Assembly: GCA_011799875.1 (NCBI GenBank) | Contig: CM022297.1 | Span: 361,526,921-361,590,920 of the forward strand | Source: Thinopyrum elongatum | Lineage: Eukaryota > Streptophyta > Magnoliopsida > Poales > Poaceae | Length of the DNA stretch: 64,000 bases | Reading direction: 5' to 3' | Shown: in pieces, positions 11,359 through 23,230 of the stretch | Position numbering within the stretch: position 1 is the first letter of the stretch | Layout: the number at the start of each line of letters is the position of its first letter | Made by a program: the position numbers and the translations under genes | The notes under the pieces: generated by a model | Told to the model about the DNA's origin: nothing | What the model saw: only the letters and a program-made list of their open reading frames with translations | Databases searched by the model: none

Positions 11359-13670
11359 TGTAGCTTCACCGAGGTCTTTCATTAAAAAATTCTTATTCAA
11401 GTGTCTTTTATGTTATTCAGAAATTCTATATCATTTTCAATCAACAATATGTCATCCACATATAATATCAGAAATGCTACAGAGCTCCCACTCACTTTCT
11501 TGCAAATACAAGTTTCACCGAAAGTCTGTATAAAACCATATGCTTTGATAACATCATCAAAGCGTATATTCCAATTCCGAGATGTTTGCACCAGTCCATA
11601 GATGGATCGCTGGAGCTTGCACACTTTGTTAGCACCTTTAGGATTGACAAAACCTTCTGGTTGCATCATATACAACTCTTCTTTTAGAAATCCATTAAGG
11701 AATGCAGTTTTGCCGTTCATTTTGCGAGATTTCATAATCATAAAATGTGGCAATCGCTAACATGATTCGGACGGACTTAAGCATTGCTACGGGTGAGAAA
11801 GTCTCATCGTAGTCAACCCCTTGAACTTGTCGAAAACCTTTTGCGACAAGTCGAGCTTTTGTAGACAGTAACATTACCATCAGCGTCAGTCTTCTTCTTG
11901 AAGATCCATTTATTCTCTATGGCTTGTCGATCATTGGGCAAATCCACCAAAGTCCACACTTTGTTCTCATACATGGATCCTATCTCAGATTTCATGGTCT
12001 CAAGCCATCTGTCGGAATCTGGGCTCATCATAGCTTCTTCATAGTTTGTAGGTTCGTCATGGTCTAGTAACATGACTTTCAGGACAAGATTACCGTACCA
12101 CTCTGGTGCGGAACATGCTCTGTTCGACCTACGAGGTCTAGTAGTAACTTGATCTGAAGTTTCATGATCATCATCATTAACTTCCTCTCTAGTTGGTGTA
12201 GGCATCACGGGAACGGATTTCTCTAATGTGCTACTTTCCAAATTAAGAGAAGGTACAACTACCTCATCAAGTTATACTTTCCTCCTACTCACTTCTTTCG
12301 AGAGAAACTCCTTCTCTAGAAAGGACCCATTCTTAGCAACAAAGATTTTTGCCTTCAGATCTGTGGTAGAAGGTATACCCAATAGTTTCTTTCGGGTATC
12401 CTATGAAGACGCACTTCTCCGTTTTGGGTTTGAGCTTATCAGGCTAAAGTTTTTGACATAAGCGTCGCATCCCCAAACTTTTAAGAAATGACAGCTTAGG
12501 TTTCTTGCCAAACCACAGTTCATACGGTGTCATCTCAACGGATTTAGACGGTGCCCTATTTAACGTGAATGCGGCTGTCTCTAATGCATAACCCCAAAAA
12601 ATAGTGGTAAATCGGCAAGAGGAACGCACCATATCTAATAAAGTACGGTTACGATGTTCGGACACACCATTACGCTGTGGTGTTGCAAGTGGCGTGAGTT
12701 GTGAAACAATTCCACATTGTTTTAAATGAAGGCCAAACTCGTAACTCAAATATTCGCCTCCGAGATCAGATCGTAGAAACTTTATTTTCTTGTTACGATG
12801 ATTCTCCACTTCACTCTGAAATTCTTTAAACTTTTCAAATGTTTCAAATTTGTGTTTCATTAAGTAGATATACCCATACTTACTCAAATCATCTGTGAAG
12901 GTCAGAAAATAACGATACCCGCCGCGTGCTTCAACACTAATCGGACCGCATACATCGGTATGTATTATTTCCAATAAGTCATTAGCTCGCTCTATTCTTC
13001 CGGAGAATGGAGTTTTAGTCATCTTGCCCATGAGGCATGGTTCGCAAGTATCAAGTGATTCCAAAAGTCAATCTGCATGGAGTTTCTTCATGCGCTTTAC
13101 ACCAATATGACCTAAACGGCAGTGCCACAAGTATGTTGCACTATCATTATCAACTTTGCATCTTTTGGCATCAATATTATAAATATGTGTATCACTACGA
13201 TCGAGATTCAATAAACCATTCACATTGGGTGTATGACCATAGAAGGTTTTATTCATGTAAACAGAACAACAATTATTCTCTAACTTTAAATGAATAACCG
13301 TATTGCAATAAACATGATCTAATCATATTCATGCTCAACGCAAACACCAAATAACATTTATTTAGGTTCAACACTAATCCCGAAGGTAGAGGGAGTGAGC
13401 GATGGTGATCGTATCAACCTTGGAATCATTTCCAACACACATCGTCACCTCGCACTTAACTAGTCTTTGTTTATTCTGCAACTCCTGTTTCGAGTTACTA
13501 ATATCAGCAACTGAACCGGTATCGAATACTCAGGTGCCACTATGAACACTAGTAAAGTACACATCAATAACATGTATATCAAATATACTTTTGTTCACTT
13601 TGCCATCCTTCTTATCCGCCAAGTATTTGGGGGCAGTTCCGCTTCCAGTGACCATTTCCTTTGCAGTAGA
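11359..13670 (-). pseudogene. Copia pol: integrase and partial reverse transcriptase, broken
   Basis: Domains in order on the reverse strand: GAG-pre-integrase (YLWHCRLGHIGVKRMKKLH, near 13,100), then integrase core (12,444-13,064) with the DDE residues in IIHTDVCGP, FLRSDLGGEY and RNGVSEHRNRT. The reverse transcriptase N-terminus follows (11,813-12,241, with NYEEAMMSPDSDRWLETMKSE and NKWIFKKKTDADG) and then its palm (TAFLNGFLKEELYMMQPEGF and the catalytic YVDDILL, 11,397-11,753). Frames change several times and no continuous pol exists. The match ends after MKDLGEA at 11,359. Confidence 0.85.
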
Positions 13671-14394
13671 AGCACTAAGTTTCAGGCTTGGGTCCAGCTT
13701 TGGGCTTCTTCATGGGAGCGACAACTTGCTTGCCATTCTTCTTGAAGTTCCCTTTCTTTCCCTTGCCCTTTTTCTTGAAACTAGTGGTCTTGTTAACCAT
13801 CAACACTTGATGCTCTTTTTTGATTTCTACCTTCGCCGATTTCAGTATCGCGAAGAGCTGGGGAATCGTTTTCGTCATCCCTTGCATATTATAGTTCATC
13901 ACGAAGTTCTAGTAGCTTGGTGATAGTGACTAGAGAACTCTGTCAATCACTATCTTATCTGGAAGATTAACTCCCACTTGATTCAAGCGATTGTAGTACC
14001 CAAACATTCTGAGCACATGCTCACTGGCTGAGCTATTCTCCTCCATCTTGTAGGCAAAGTACTTGTCAGAGGTCTTATACCTCTCGACATGGGCATGAGT
14101 CTGAAATACCAATTTCAGCTCTTGGAACATCTCATATGCTCCGTGGCGTTCAAAACATTTTTGAAGTCCCGGTTCTAAGCCATAAAGCATGGCGCATTAA
14201 ACTATCAAGTAGTCATCATACCGAGCTTGCCAAACGTTCATAACATCTGCATCTGCTCCCGCAACAGGTCTTTCACCTAGCGGTGCATCAAGGCCATAAT
14301 TTTTTTGTGCAGCAATGAGGATAATTCTCAGATCACGGACCCAGTCCGCATCATTGCTACTATCATCTTTCAACTCAGTTTTCTCTAGGAACAT
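13671..14394 (-). pseudogene. Copia gag (Angela/BARE-1-like), broken
   Basis: The first part begins with MFLEKTELKDDSSNDADW at 14,394 and contains AQKNYGLDAPLGERP. It stops at 14,197, resumes at 14,190 as the capsid core (LEPGLQKCFERHGAYEMFQEL, then YKTSDKYFAYKMEENSSASEHVLRM), stops at 13,930 and ends as a Lys-rich nucleocapsid-like segment (13,675-13,902) with FKKKGKGKKGNFKKNGKQ. This protein would package element RNA in virus-like particles. At least two breaks make it non-functional. Confidence 0.8.
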
Positions 14395-15647
14395 ATTAAA
14401 ATAAAACAGGGAAGCTATACACGAGCTATTGATCTACAACATAGATATGCAAAAACTATCAAGACTAAGTTCATGATAAATTAAGTTCAAGTAATCAAAT
14501 TACTTAAGAACTCCCACTTAGATAGACATCCCTCAAGTCATCTAAGTGATACGTGATCCAAATCAACTAACCCATGTCCGATCATCACGTGAGATGGGGT
14601 AGTCATCAATGGTGAACATCTCTATGTTGATCATATCTACTATATGATTCGAGTTCGATCTTTCTATCTCCAGTGTTCCGAGGCCATGTCTGTACATGCT
14701 AGGCTCGTCAAGTTTAACCCAAGTATTCCGCATGTGCAAAACTGTCTTGCACCCGTTGTATGTGAACGTAGAGTCTATCACACCCGATCATCACTTGGTG
14801 TCTCAACACGACGAACTGTAGCAATGGTGCATACTCAGGGAGAACACTTTATCTTGAAATTAAGTGAAGGGATAATCTTATAATGCTACCGCCGTTCTAA
14901 GAAAAATAAGATGCATAAAGGATAAACATCACATGCAATCAAAATATGTGACATGATATGGCCATCATCTTGTGTTTTTGATCTCCATCTCCAAATCATC
15001 ATCATGATCTCCATTGTCACCGGCTCGACACCTTGATCTCCATCGTTGCGTCGTGATCGTCTCGCCAACTATTGCTTCTACGACTATCGCTAACGCATAG
15101 TGATAAAGTAAAGCAATTACATGGCGTTTGCATTTCATACAATAAAGTGACAACCATAAGGCTCCTGCCAGTTGCCGATAACTCACAAAACATGATCATC
15201 TCATACAACAACGTATATCACATCATGTCTTGACCATATCACATCACAACATGCCCTGCAAAAACAAGTTAGACGTCCTCTACTTTGTTGTTGCAAGTTT
15301 TACGTGGCTGCTACGGGCTTCTAGCAAGAACCGTTCTTACCTACGGCAAAAACCACAACGGTGATTCGTCAAGTTTGCTGTTTTAACCTTCTTCAAGGAC
15401 TGGCCGCAGTCAAATTCGATTCAACTAAAGTAGGAGAAACAGACACCCGCCAGCCACCTTTATGCAAAACTAGTTGCATGTCTGTCGGTGGAACCGGTCT
15501 CATGTACGTGGACGTGTAAGGTTGGTCCGGGCCGCTTCATCCCACAATACCGGAGAATCAAAATAAGACATTGGTGGTAAGCAGTATGACTATCACCGCC
15601 TACAACTCTTTGTGTTCTACTCGTGCATATCATCTACGCATAGACCT

Positions 15648-15661
15648 GGCTCTTGATGCCA
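15648..15661 (-). other. Primer-binding site of the copia element
   Basis: One base inside the LTR edge, the reverse strand reads TGGCATCAAGAGCC, close to TGGTATCAGAGCC, which pairs with the 3' end of initiator methionine tRNA. It differs by one substitution and one inserted A, consistent with a decayed element. Confidence 0.75.
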
Positions 15662-15662
15662 C

Positions 15663-17035
15663 TGTTGGGAAACGTTGCATGGAAAACAAAAAATTTCTAC
15701 GCACGCGCAATGATCTATCCATGGAGATGCATAGCAACGAGGGGGAGAGTGTGTCTACGTACCCTCGTAGACAGTAAGCAAAAGCGTTTAACAACGCGGT
15801 TGATGTAGTCGAACTTCTTTGCGCTCCAACCGATCAAGTATCGAACGTACGGCACCTCCGCGTTCTGCACACGTTCAGCTCGGTGACGTCCCTCGCCTTC
15901 TTGATCCAGCAAGACGTCGAGGTAGTAGATGAGTTCCGTCAGCACAACGGCGTGGTGACGGTGATGGTGAAGTGATCTCCGCAGGGCTTCGCCTAAGCAC
16001 TACGAAAATATGACCGGGGTGTAAACGGTGGAGGGGGGCGCTGCACACGGCTAAACAATTGTCTGGGTGTTCTAGGCGCCCCCCCTCCCACATATATATA
16101 GGTGAAGGGGAGGAGGGAGCAGCCAGGATGGCGCCCCAAGTAGGCCGTATCCTACTTGGGGTCCTCCCAAGTGGCGCCCCCCCTGCCTTATTTGTCGGAG
16201 GGGGAAGGAAAGGGGGGGAGGAGGAAGGAAGGGGAATCTTATTCCCTTTCTTTCCTTTCCTCCTTCCCCTTTCCTTCTCCACCTTGGCCGGCCCATATGG
16301 GGGGCGCACCAGCCCCTTGTGGCTGGTGTGTTTCCCCTCTTGGCCCATAAGGCCCATATCTTTTGCCGGGGGTGCCCGGAACCCCTTCCGATGACCCGAT
16401 AAGTACCCGGTGACCCCCGAAACACTTCCGGTGTCCGAATACCATCGTCCTATATATCAATCTTTACCTCTTGATCATTTCGAGACTCCTCGTCATGTCC
16501 AGGATCTCATCCAAGACTCCGAACAACATTCGGTCACCAAATCACATAACTCATATAATACTATATCGTCAACGAACGTTAAGCGTGCGGACCCTACGGG
16601 TTCGAGAACTATGTAGACATGACCGAGACACCTCACCGTTCAATAACCAATAGCGGAACCTGGATGCTCATATTAGCTCCTACATATTATACGAAGATCT
16701 TTATCGGTTGAACCGTTATGACAACATACGTAATTCCCTTTGTCCATCGGTATGTTACTTGCCCGAGATTCGATCAACGGTATCTTGATACCTAGTTCAA
16801 TCTCGTTACCGGCAAGTCTCTTTACTCGTTCCGTAATACATCACCTCATGACCAACTCCTTAGTCGTTTGCTTGCAAGCTTATGATGTGTATTACCAAGA
16901 GGGCCCAGAGATACCTCTCCGAAAACTCGGAGTGATAAATCCTAATCTCGATCTATGCCAACTCAACAAACACCTTCGGAGATACCTGTAGAGCATCTTT
17001 ATAATCACCCAGTTACGTTGTGACGTTTGATAGCG
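15663..17035 (-). repeat. 5' LTR of the copia element, outer end missing
   Basis: The inner edge on the forward strand is TGTTGGGAAACG at 15,663, the reverse complement of a typical ...CCCAACA LTR end. The LTR can be followed to about 17,035 (CACCCAGTTACGTTGTGACG at 17,006-17,025), after which the sequence departs from the family. The U3 start is therefore lost. Confidence 0.75.
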
Positions 17036-17550
17036 ATACAAAGGATTATGAGTAACACCCGACCTCGGCATAATAGGATGCACACGGCCAATTCTCGACA
17101 GTCATAGTGTGAATATTAATGTTTCCCCAAAAGAAAGCTATGCATATATAGTGTTTACAGTTAGTGCTGCACTAGGAGATGTGAATCAGCTCAACTTTGT
17201 GAACTGTGATATATGCAGTTGTAATCTTGTAGTATTTACAGTTAGTACTGTGCCGGGAGAAGATGTCAATCAGCTCAAGTTTTGTGAAATGTGATCTACG
17301 CAGTGTTATTTTGAACGGGTGTAGATATTTCACTTACAGAAAGCTTGGTCAGCCATCACTCCACTGACCAAAAGAAGATGGACATTGCCACCAATTAGCT
17401 TCCATTGACAAGCAAAATACGGCATCTACGTTTTGCACAGTGCTATAAAAGAACCCAGAGGAGCAGTAAAAGTAACATTTCTAACATGGAAGTCACTACA
17501 ATCTCTAATACTACAAGATGCTCCTCTGTTTGCTTCGGATGTGGTAGTAC
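17036..17550. other. Unassigned sequence with an 80-bp direct duplication
   Basis: Between 17,151 and about 17,312 two adjacent copies of a roughly 81-85 bp block (from GTGTTTACAGTTAGTGCTG and GTATTTACAGTTAGTACTG) lie head to tail and differ by about 15%. The rest has no recognisable content, but lies downstream of the beta-glucosidase exons on the reverse strand and could be captured intron. Confidence 0.55.
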
Positions 17551-17900
17551 CTTGTAGCGATGATACTGATCCGTAGTAACATCTGCATTTTGATTGCCCG
17601 CAATGTTTCCTGCTCATTGCAACACAAACGAACAAGAAAATGTTAGTGTGGATGGATGAGGTCAAAGGAAGAATACACTTCGGATCTCAGTTCAAAATTC
17701 TAAGTCGAGTGTTCAGTTTGGCGGCAGCCACCTTCAGTTCAGTTCACACCAGCTCACTGACCACTGGTAACTCGCTGGTGCCAAGCAAGAGATAGACGAG
17801 ACGAGACGAAACTGAGAGAGAGGAGCGAATCACCTGGGACATGGGCGAACGCGTCCAAGAAAATATTTTCTTTCTCGTCTCCGTCGTCGTCGCTCCCGGG
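17551..17900 (-). pseudogene. Glycoside hydrolase family 1 (beta-glucosidase) exon fragments
   Basis: Two reverse-strand exons can be joined by consensus splice sites. The first ends at 17,834 (CCCAG|GTGATT) and encodes ...IFLDAFAHVPG. The second is 17,551-17,609 (acceptor GAGCAG|GAAAC, donor TACAAG|GTACTA), is 59 bases long and in phase, and encodes NIAGNQNADVTTDQYHRYK. This matches the GH1 segment (W)D.FAH.PG...NADVT.DQYHRYKEDV close to the N-terminus of plant beta-glucosidases; a 59-base exon ending at YK is typical of those genes. Upstream sequence (SDDDGDEKEN) is not GH1-like. The catalytic glutamates are absent, so it is a gene fragment, possibly captured by the neighbouring CACTA element. 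Confidence 0.6.
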
Positions 17901-18534
17901 CCTGCAAGCATAACCACTTGGCGTCGGCGTCTGCGTCGGGTCATTCTACTTGAACGCGGCAGCGCAACGAGAAAGAGGAGAAGGAAAACGCGCGGCATCC
18001 TCGATCTCCTCCTTGTTGGGCGGCTCCGCCTCGATGGGAACCCATGGGCCGACGAGGACATGGCGGAGATTATCGCGGCCGAGCCGACGAGGGCACGCGG
18101 GGAGCGAGGGGTTCTGGCTCTGTGGACGCGGTAGGTGGAGGGAGTGGGTGGGGTGGAGAAGAGAGGGGGGAGAGTGAGGCCGGCGGCGAGGTGTGGTGAC
18201 GGGAGGAAGGGGTCGGTGGACGAGGGGGACGAGGGTGATTGGATCTCGGGGAGAAGGGGGAGGCGGCGATGGAGTGGGAGGGGGAGGTGGGCGATTGGAT
18301 CTGGGGGAGAAGGGGCGGCGGCGATAGAGTGGGAGGGGATCTGAGTCAGGGTTTGGGTGGTTGGGCTGCGGGCAGGGTTTTCTTTTTCTTTTTGTCTCTT
18401 TTTTTCTTTAGATAAATGGGATGGATGGATGGATGGATGCCATGTCATCGATCCATGGCACAAACGTTTCAACCAATGAGAACAAAGCTTATGTAATTGT
18501 GTTTTTTCTATTTGTTTCTCTTGTATTTTTTGCA
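17901..18534. other. GC-rich leader-like sequence
   Basis: The reverse strand is C/T-rich (18,130-18,350) like a grass 5' untranslated region, then opens a frame containing VLVGPWVPIEAEPPNKEEIEDAARF (18,050-17,980) with an in-frame TAG at about 17,950. It reads into the GH1-like exon, but I cannot assign it to a family. Other long frames here overlap it in different phases and look like compositional artefacts. Confidence 0.4.
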
Positions 18535-21500
18535 CAAGGGTGCATCTTCGAATGGCATAGTTTGTTCAAATTATCTCATATCATGCACAAGGGTGCATCT
18601 TGGAATGGCAAACAATGTTGCCTAAGGAGGTTTTCATTTTCTTTGGACGAAAAATTCATTTTCCATTTTTTCGAGTGCCCAAAATGAGTTTTTTTGTGAA
18701 GGACCTACCATATATTTGTTGCAAAATTGTATCAAATCATTTTTATAAAATACTAGGCCATGTTTAATGCACAATTGACCAAATTGTTGGGTGTCAAAAG
18801 TTTTGATCCACCTCTGGTGAAAAAGACAAATTTCCGTCGATCTAGCTGCAAGCGGGTCAAGTTTGAACTGCAGCTGCCTTATAGTTTGCTCTTTATTTTT
18901 TTCAAAAATCATTTCTAGGTACATAAGTATCTATTTAATCATAGAAACACCAAAAGTTTTCCAAGATTCAACCACTAGCTAGGAACGGTCATGCCCGCCG
19001 TTTTGACCGCATTTTGAAACGGGCATAAAAAATTCAAAAAAATCAAAAAATTGGAAAACCTTCGCATTGTGTCATTATATGTGACCAAGTTACCATAAAA
19101 AATAATAAACTTATAATACGGTAATTATTTTTAAAAAGTGTTCTCAGAAATGAGCTATCATGTGTGAAGATTCATGACTTTCAAGCCAAATGATCAATCT
19201 TATGGCCACATTCATGACATAGTTTGTTCAAATGATCGCATATCATGCACAAGGGTGCATCTTGGAATGGCAAACAATGTTGCCTAAGAAAGTTTTCATT
19301 TTCTTTGGACGAAAAATTCATTTTCCATTTTTTCAAGTGCCCAAAATGAGTTTTTTTGTGAAGGACCTACCATATATTTGTTGCAAAATTGTACCAAATC
19401 ATTTTTATAAATTATTAGGCCATGTTTAATGCATAATTGACCAAATGGTTGGGTATCAAAAGTTTTGATCCACCTCTGGTGAAAAAGACAAATTTCCACC
19501 GATCTAGGTGGAAGCGGGTCAAGTTTGAACTGCAGCTGCCTTATCGTTTGCTCTTTATTTTTTCAAAAAATCATTTCTAGGTACATAAGTATCTATTTAA
19601 TCAGAGAAGCACCAAAAGTTTTCCAAGATTCAACCACTAGCTAGGAACGGTCATGCCCGCCGTTTTGACCGTATTTTGAAACGGGCATAAAAAATTCAAA
19701 AAAAATCAAAAAATTGGAAAACCTTCGCATTGTGTCATTATATGTGACCAAGTTACCATAAAAAATAATAAACTTATAATACAGTAATTATTTTAAAAAA
19801 GTGTTCTCAGAAATGAGCTATCATATGTGAAGATTCATGGCTTTTCAAGCCAAATGATCAATCTTACGGCCACATTCATGACATAGTTTGTTCAAATTAT
19901 CTCATATCATGCACAAGGGTGCATCTTGGAATGGCAAACAATGTTTCCTAAGAAAGTTTTCATTTTCTTTGGACGAAAAATTTATTTTCCATTTTTTTGA
20001 GTGCCTAAAAAGAGTTTTTTTGTGAAGGACCTACCATATATTTGTTGCAAATTTGTACCAAATAATTTTTATAAAATACTATGCCATGTTTAATGCATAA
20101 TTAACCAAATGGTTGGGTGTCAAAAGTTTTGATCCACCTCTGGTGAAAAAGACAAATTTCCGTCGATCCAGCTGGAAGCAGGTCAAGTTTGAACTGCAGC
20201 TGCCTTATAGTTTGCTCTTTATTTTTGCCAAAAATCATTTATAGGTACATAAGTATCTATTTAATCAGAGAAACACCAAAAGTTTTCCAAGATTCAAGCA
20301 CTAGCTAGGAACGGTCATGCCCGCTGTTTTGACCGCATTTTGAAACGGGCATAAAAAATTCAAGAAAAATCAAAAAATTAGAAAACCTTCGCATTGTGTC
20401 ATTATATGTGACCAAGTTACCAGAAAAAATAATAAACTTATAATACGGTAATTATTTTAAAAAAGTTTTCTCAGAAATGAGCTATCATGTGTGAAGATTC
20501 ATGGCTTTCAAGCCAAATGATCAATCTTATGGCCACATTCATGATATAGTTTGTTCAAATTATCTCATATCATGCACAAGGGTGCATCTTGGAATGGCAA
20601 ACAATGTTGCCTAAGAAAGTTTTCATTTTATTTGGACGAAAAATTCATTTTCCATTTTTTCGAGTGCCCAAAATGAGTTTTTTTGTGAAGGACCTACCAT
20701 ATATTTGTTGCAAAATTGTACCAAATCATTTTTATAAAATACTATGCCATGTTTAATGCATAATTTACCAAATGGTTGGGTGTCAAAAGTTTTGATCCAC
20801 CTCTGGTAAAAAGACTAATTTCCGCCGATCCAGCTGGAAGCGGGTCAAGTTTGAACTGCAGTTGCCTTATAGTTTGCTCTTTATTTTTGCCAAAAATCAT
20901 TTCTAGGTAAATAAGTATCTATTTAATCAAAGAAACACCAAAATTTTTCCAAGATTCAATCACTAGCTAGGAACGGTCATGCCCGCCGTTTTGACCGCAT
21001 TTTGAAACGGGCATAAAAAATTCAAAAAAAAATCAAAAATTGGAAAACCTCCGCATTGTGTCATTATACGTGACCAAGTTACCAGAAAAAATAATAAACT
21101 TATAATACGGTAATTATTTTAAAAAATTGTTCTCAGAAATGAGTTATCATGTGTGAAGATTCATGGCTTTCAAGCCAAATGATCAATCTTATGGCCACAT
21201 TCATGACATAGTTTGTTCAAATTATCTCATATCATGCACAAGGGTGCATCTTGGAATGACAAACAATGTTGCCTAAGAAAATTTTCATTTTCTTTGGACA
21301 AAAAATTCATTTTCCATTTTTTCGAGTGGCCAAAATGAGTTTTTTTGTGAAGAACCTACCATATATTTGTTGCAAAATTATACCAAATCATTTTTATAAA
21401 ATACTATGCCATGTTTAATGGATAATTGACCAAATGGTTGGGTGTCAAAAATTTTGATCCACCTCTGGTGAAAAAGACAAATTTTCGCCGATCTAGGTGG

Positions 21501-22090
21501 AAGCGGGTCAAGTTTGAACTGCAGCTGCCTTATAGTTTGCTCTTTATTTTTTCTAAAAAATCATTTCTAGGTACATAAGTATCTATTTAATCAGATAAAC
21601 ACCAAAAGTTTTCCAAGAATCAACCACTAGCTAGGAACGGTCAGCCGTTTTGACCGCATTTTGAAACGGGCATAAAAAATTCAAAAAAAAAACAAAAATT
21701 AGAAAACCTCCGCATTATGTCATTATACGTGACCAAGTTAACAGAAAAAATAATAAACTTATAATACGTTAATTATTTTTAAAAAGTGTTCTCAGAAATG
21801 AGCATGAAGATTCATGGCTTTCAAGCCAAATGATCAATCTTATGGTCACATTCATGGCATAGTTTGTTCAAATGATCTCATATTGTTCACAAGGGTGCAT
21901 CTTGGAATGGCAAACAATGTTGCCTAAGGGAGTTTTCATTTTTTTTGGACGAAAAATTAATTTTCCATTTTTTAGTGTCCAAAATGAGTTTTTTTTGTGA
22001 AGGACCTACCATATATTTATTGCAAAGTTGGACCAAATAAATTTTGTAAAATATTAGACCACATTTTATGAACAAATTTGTGTACACTAG
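18535..22090. repeat. Tandem array, about 662-bp unit, five full units plus a partial one
   Basis: The landmark TAGTTTGTTCAAAT recurs at 18,558, 19,220, 19,884, 20,547, 21,209 and 21,860, giving periods of 662, 664, 663, 662 and 651. Units are AT-rich, differ by a few percent and carry a hairpin-prone segment in which ATGCCCG is followed some 25 bases later by CGGGCAT. The last unit stops at about 22,090. No coding potential is shared by the units. Being between a gene-like leader and a CACTA terminus, it is probably the tandem block of a CACTA element. Confidence 0.9.
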
Positions 22091-23038
22091 AAACATTTTT
22101 TATAGATATTAAACGATTTTTAATTACATATTAACATTTTAATAAAATATTTTAATGTTCTAATATTTTGAACACATTTCTACATTTTTTAAGACACATT
22201 GTACATATTGTTTATATATGTTTAACTTTTTTCAAATACATATTAACATATTTTCATATATTCCCAACAAAAAAACATCTTTTCATACATATGTTTTGAT
22301 GTCTATATTTGTTTACACGTTGTACATTTTTGTATACATATAAAACATTGTTGATATTGGTTAGAAAATTTAAATACATGATTAACATTTTTAGAAAATC
22401 TTGTTTGTTATCTACTTTTACATATATATATATATATATATATATGTAAAATTTCCATATATACGTATCTGACTATTTTTGCATACACATGAATTTTTTT
22501 ATACATATCTAATATTATTTATGATTATCATTTTTTTATATGTCATGACCTTTTCAAAGACACACATTTACTTTTTTAAACACATTATTATATTTTTTGA
22601 AATACGTATTAACATTAACATTTTTTTAAATTACACGTTTAGTTTTCTAATTGCTAAACCATATAGCAAGATTCACGAAGGAGTTCATTATTTTCCTATT
22701 CTTATAATTTTATATTGTTTAATTGGTTTCGAGATTTTTCTATAAGGAAAAACCTTTTTAGAGTTATACAATGAAAAACCTGTTTTTTAGACAATAATGA
22801 AAACTTTTTTTCTTCAGATAACTGACCATCCTTACCAAATGGTAATAATGAAAAACTTGTTATTTTCTCATTTTCGTTGGGCCGAATATATGTTTTTTTA
22901 GTAATATGAGGGCATCCCACATTTCTTCCTGGATACATGGCACACTGATTTTTTTTTTTTAAAGGAGGTGGCCTCGTTCCACCGAGGCACAAGCCCACCT
23001 TGAGCGACACCTTAAGTACCAATGCATCCACGTTCACA
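22091..23038. other. AT-rich sequence with an (AT)n stretch
   Basis: Mostly A/T runs; an AT dinucleotide stretch lies at about 22,422-22,446, flanked by TTTACAT and ATGTAAA, so it can fold back. Nothing coding is supported. Confidence 0.55.
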
Positions 23039-23230
23039 ATCTCATGACCATTTGCATTGGTCGTAATCAGGTAGAAATAAGGTCGTTGACCACTCTTGTC
23101 TGCTTTGTGACCATTTGGTGTAAGGCAATTTCAGGGTTTGAGCCCTTCCAAGTGAAATGGCCGTGGATTTACGACCAATTCAGCTGGAGTCACTGAGAGA
23201 AGGTCACAAGTTGACATATTTTTTGTAGTG
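23039..23230 (-). mobile_element. CACTA transposon terminus with subterminal repeats
   Basis: The right edge, read on the reverse strand, is CACTACAAAAAATATG, a CACTA-superfamily terminal inverted repeat. Inside it, in about 190 bases, short motifs of the type TGGTCGTAA, GGTCAC or GTGACC recur about six times in both orientations (for example at 23,058, 23,084, 23,109, 23,176 and 23,208), like the subterminal transposase-binding repeats of this superfamily. The matching left terminus was not found, so the element is either truncated or ends beyond recognisable sequence near 17 kb. Confidence 0.65.

Larger units (their letters stand above)
11359..17035 (-). mobile_element. Truncated Ty1/copia element, Angela/BARE-1-like, reverse strand
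   Basis: In reverse-strand order there is a 5' LTR (17,035 to 15,663, outer end missing), a primer-binding site, a long untranslated leader (15,647 to 14,395), gag (14,394 to 13,671) and pol as far as the middle of reverse transcriptase (13,670 to 11,359). RNase H and the 3' LTR are absent. LTR, leader and gag closely resemble the Angela/WIS/BARE-1 group as I remember it. Both ends are broken: the left joint at 11,358 falls directly on low-copy sequence with no LTR or target duplication, so a deletion or recombination trimmed the element after insertion. Confidence 0.85.

Noticed and set aside
15875..16460. Frames of 60-160 codons in the copia LTR
   Set aside because: LTR sequence with poly-purine/pyrimidine composition; no homology.
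17490..17510. CACTACAATCTC as the missing left terminus of the CACTA element ending at 23,230
   Set aside because: Only the first 8 bases match the CACTACAAAAAATATG end, it has the wrong orientation for an inverted terminus, and no target duplication is present.
17744..18535. 263-codon reverse-strand frame rich in Pro, Ser and Arg
   Set aside because: It reads a GC- and CT-rich leader in a different phase from the GH1-like exon; composition explains its openness.
18535..22090. Centromeric satellite
   Set aside because: The unit length and the attached CACTA terminus suggest transposon-internal repeats; nothing indicates a centromere.
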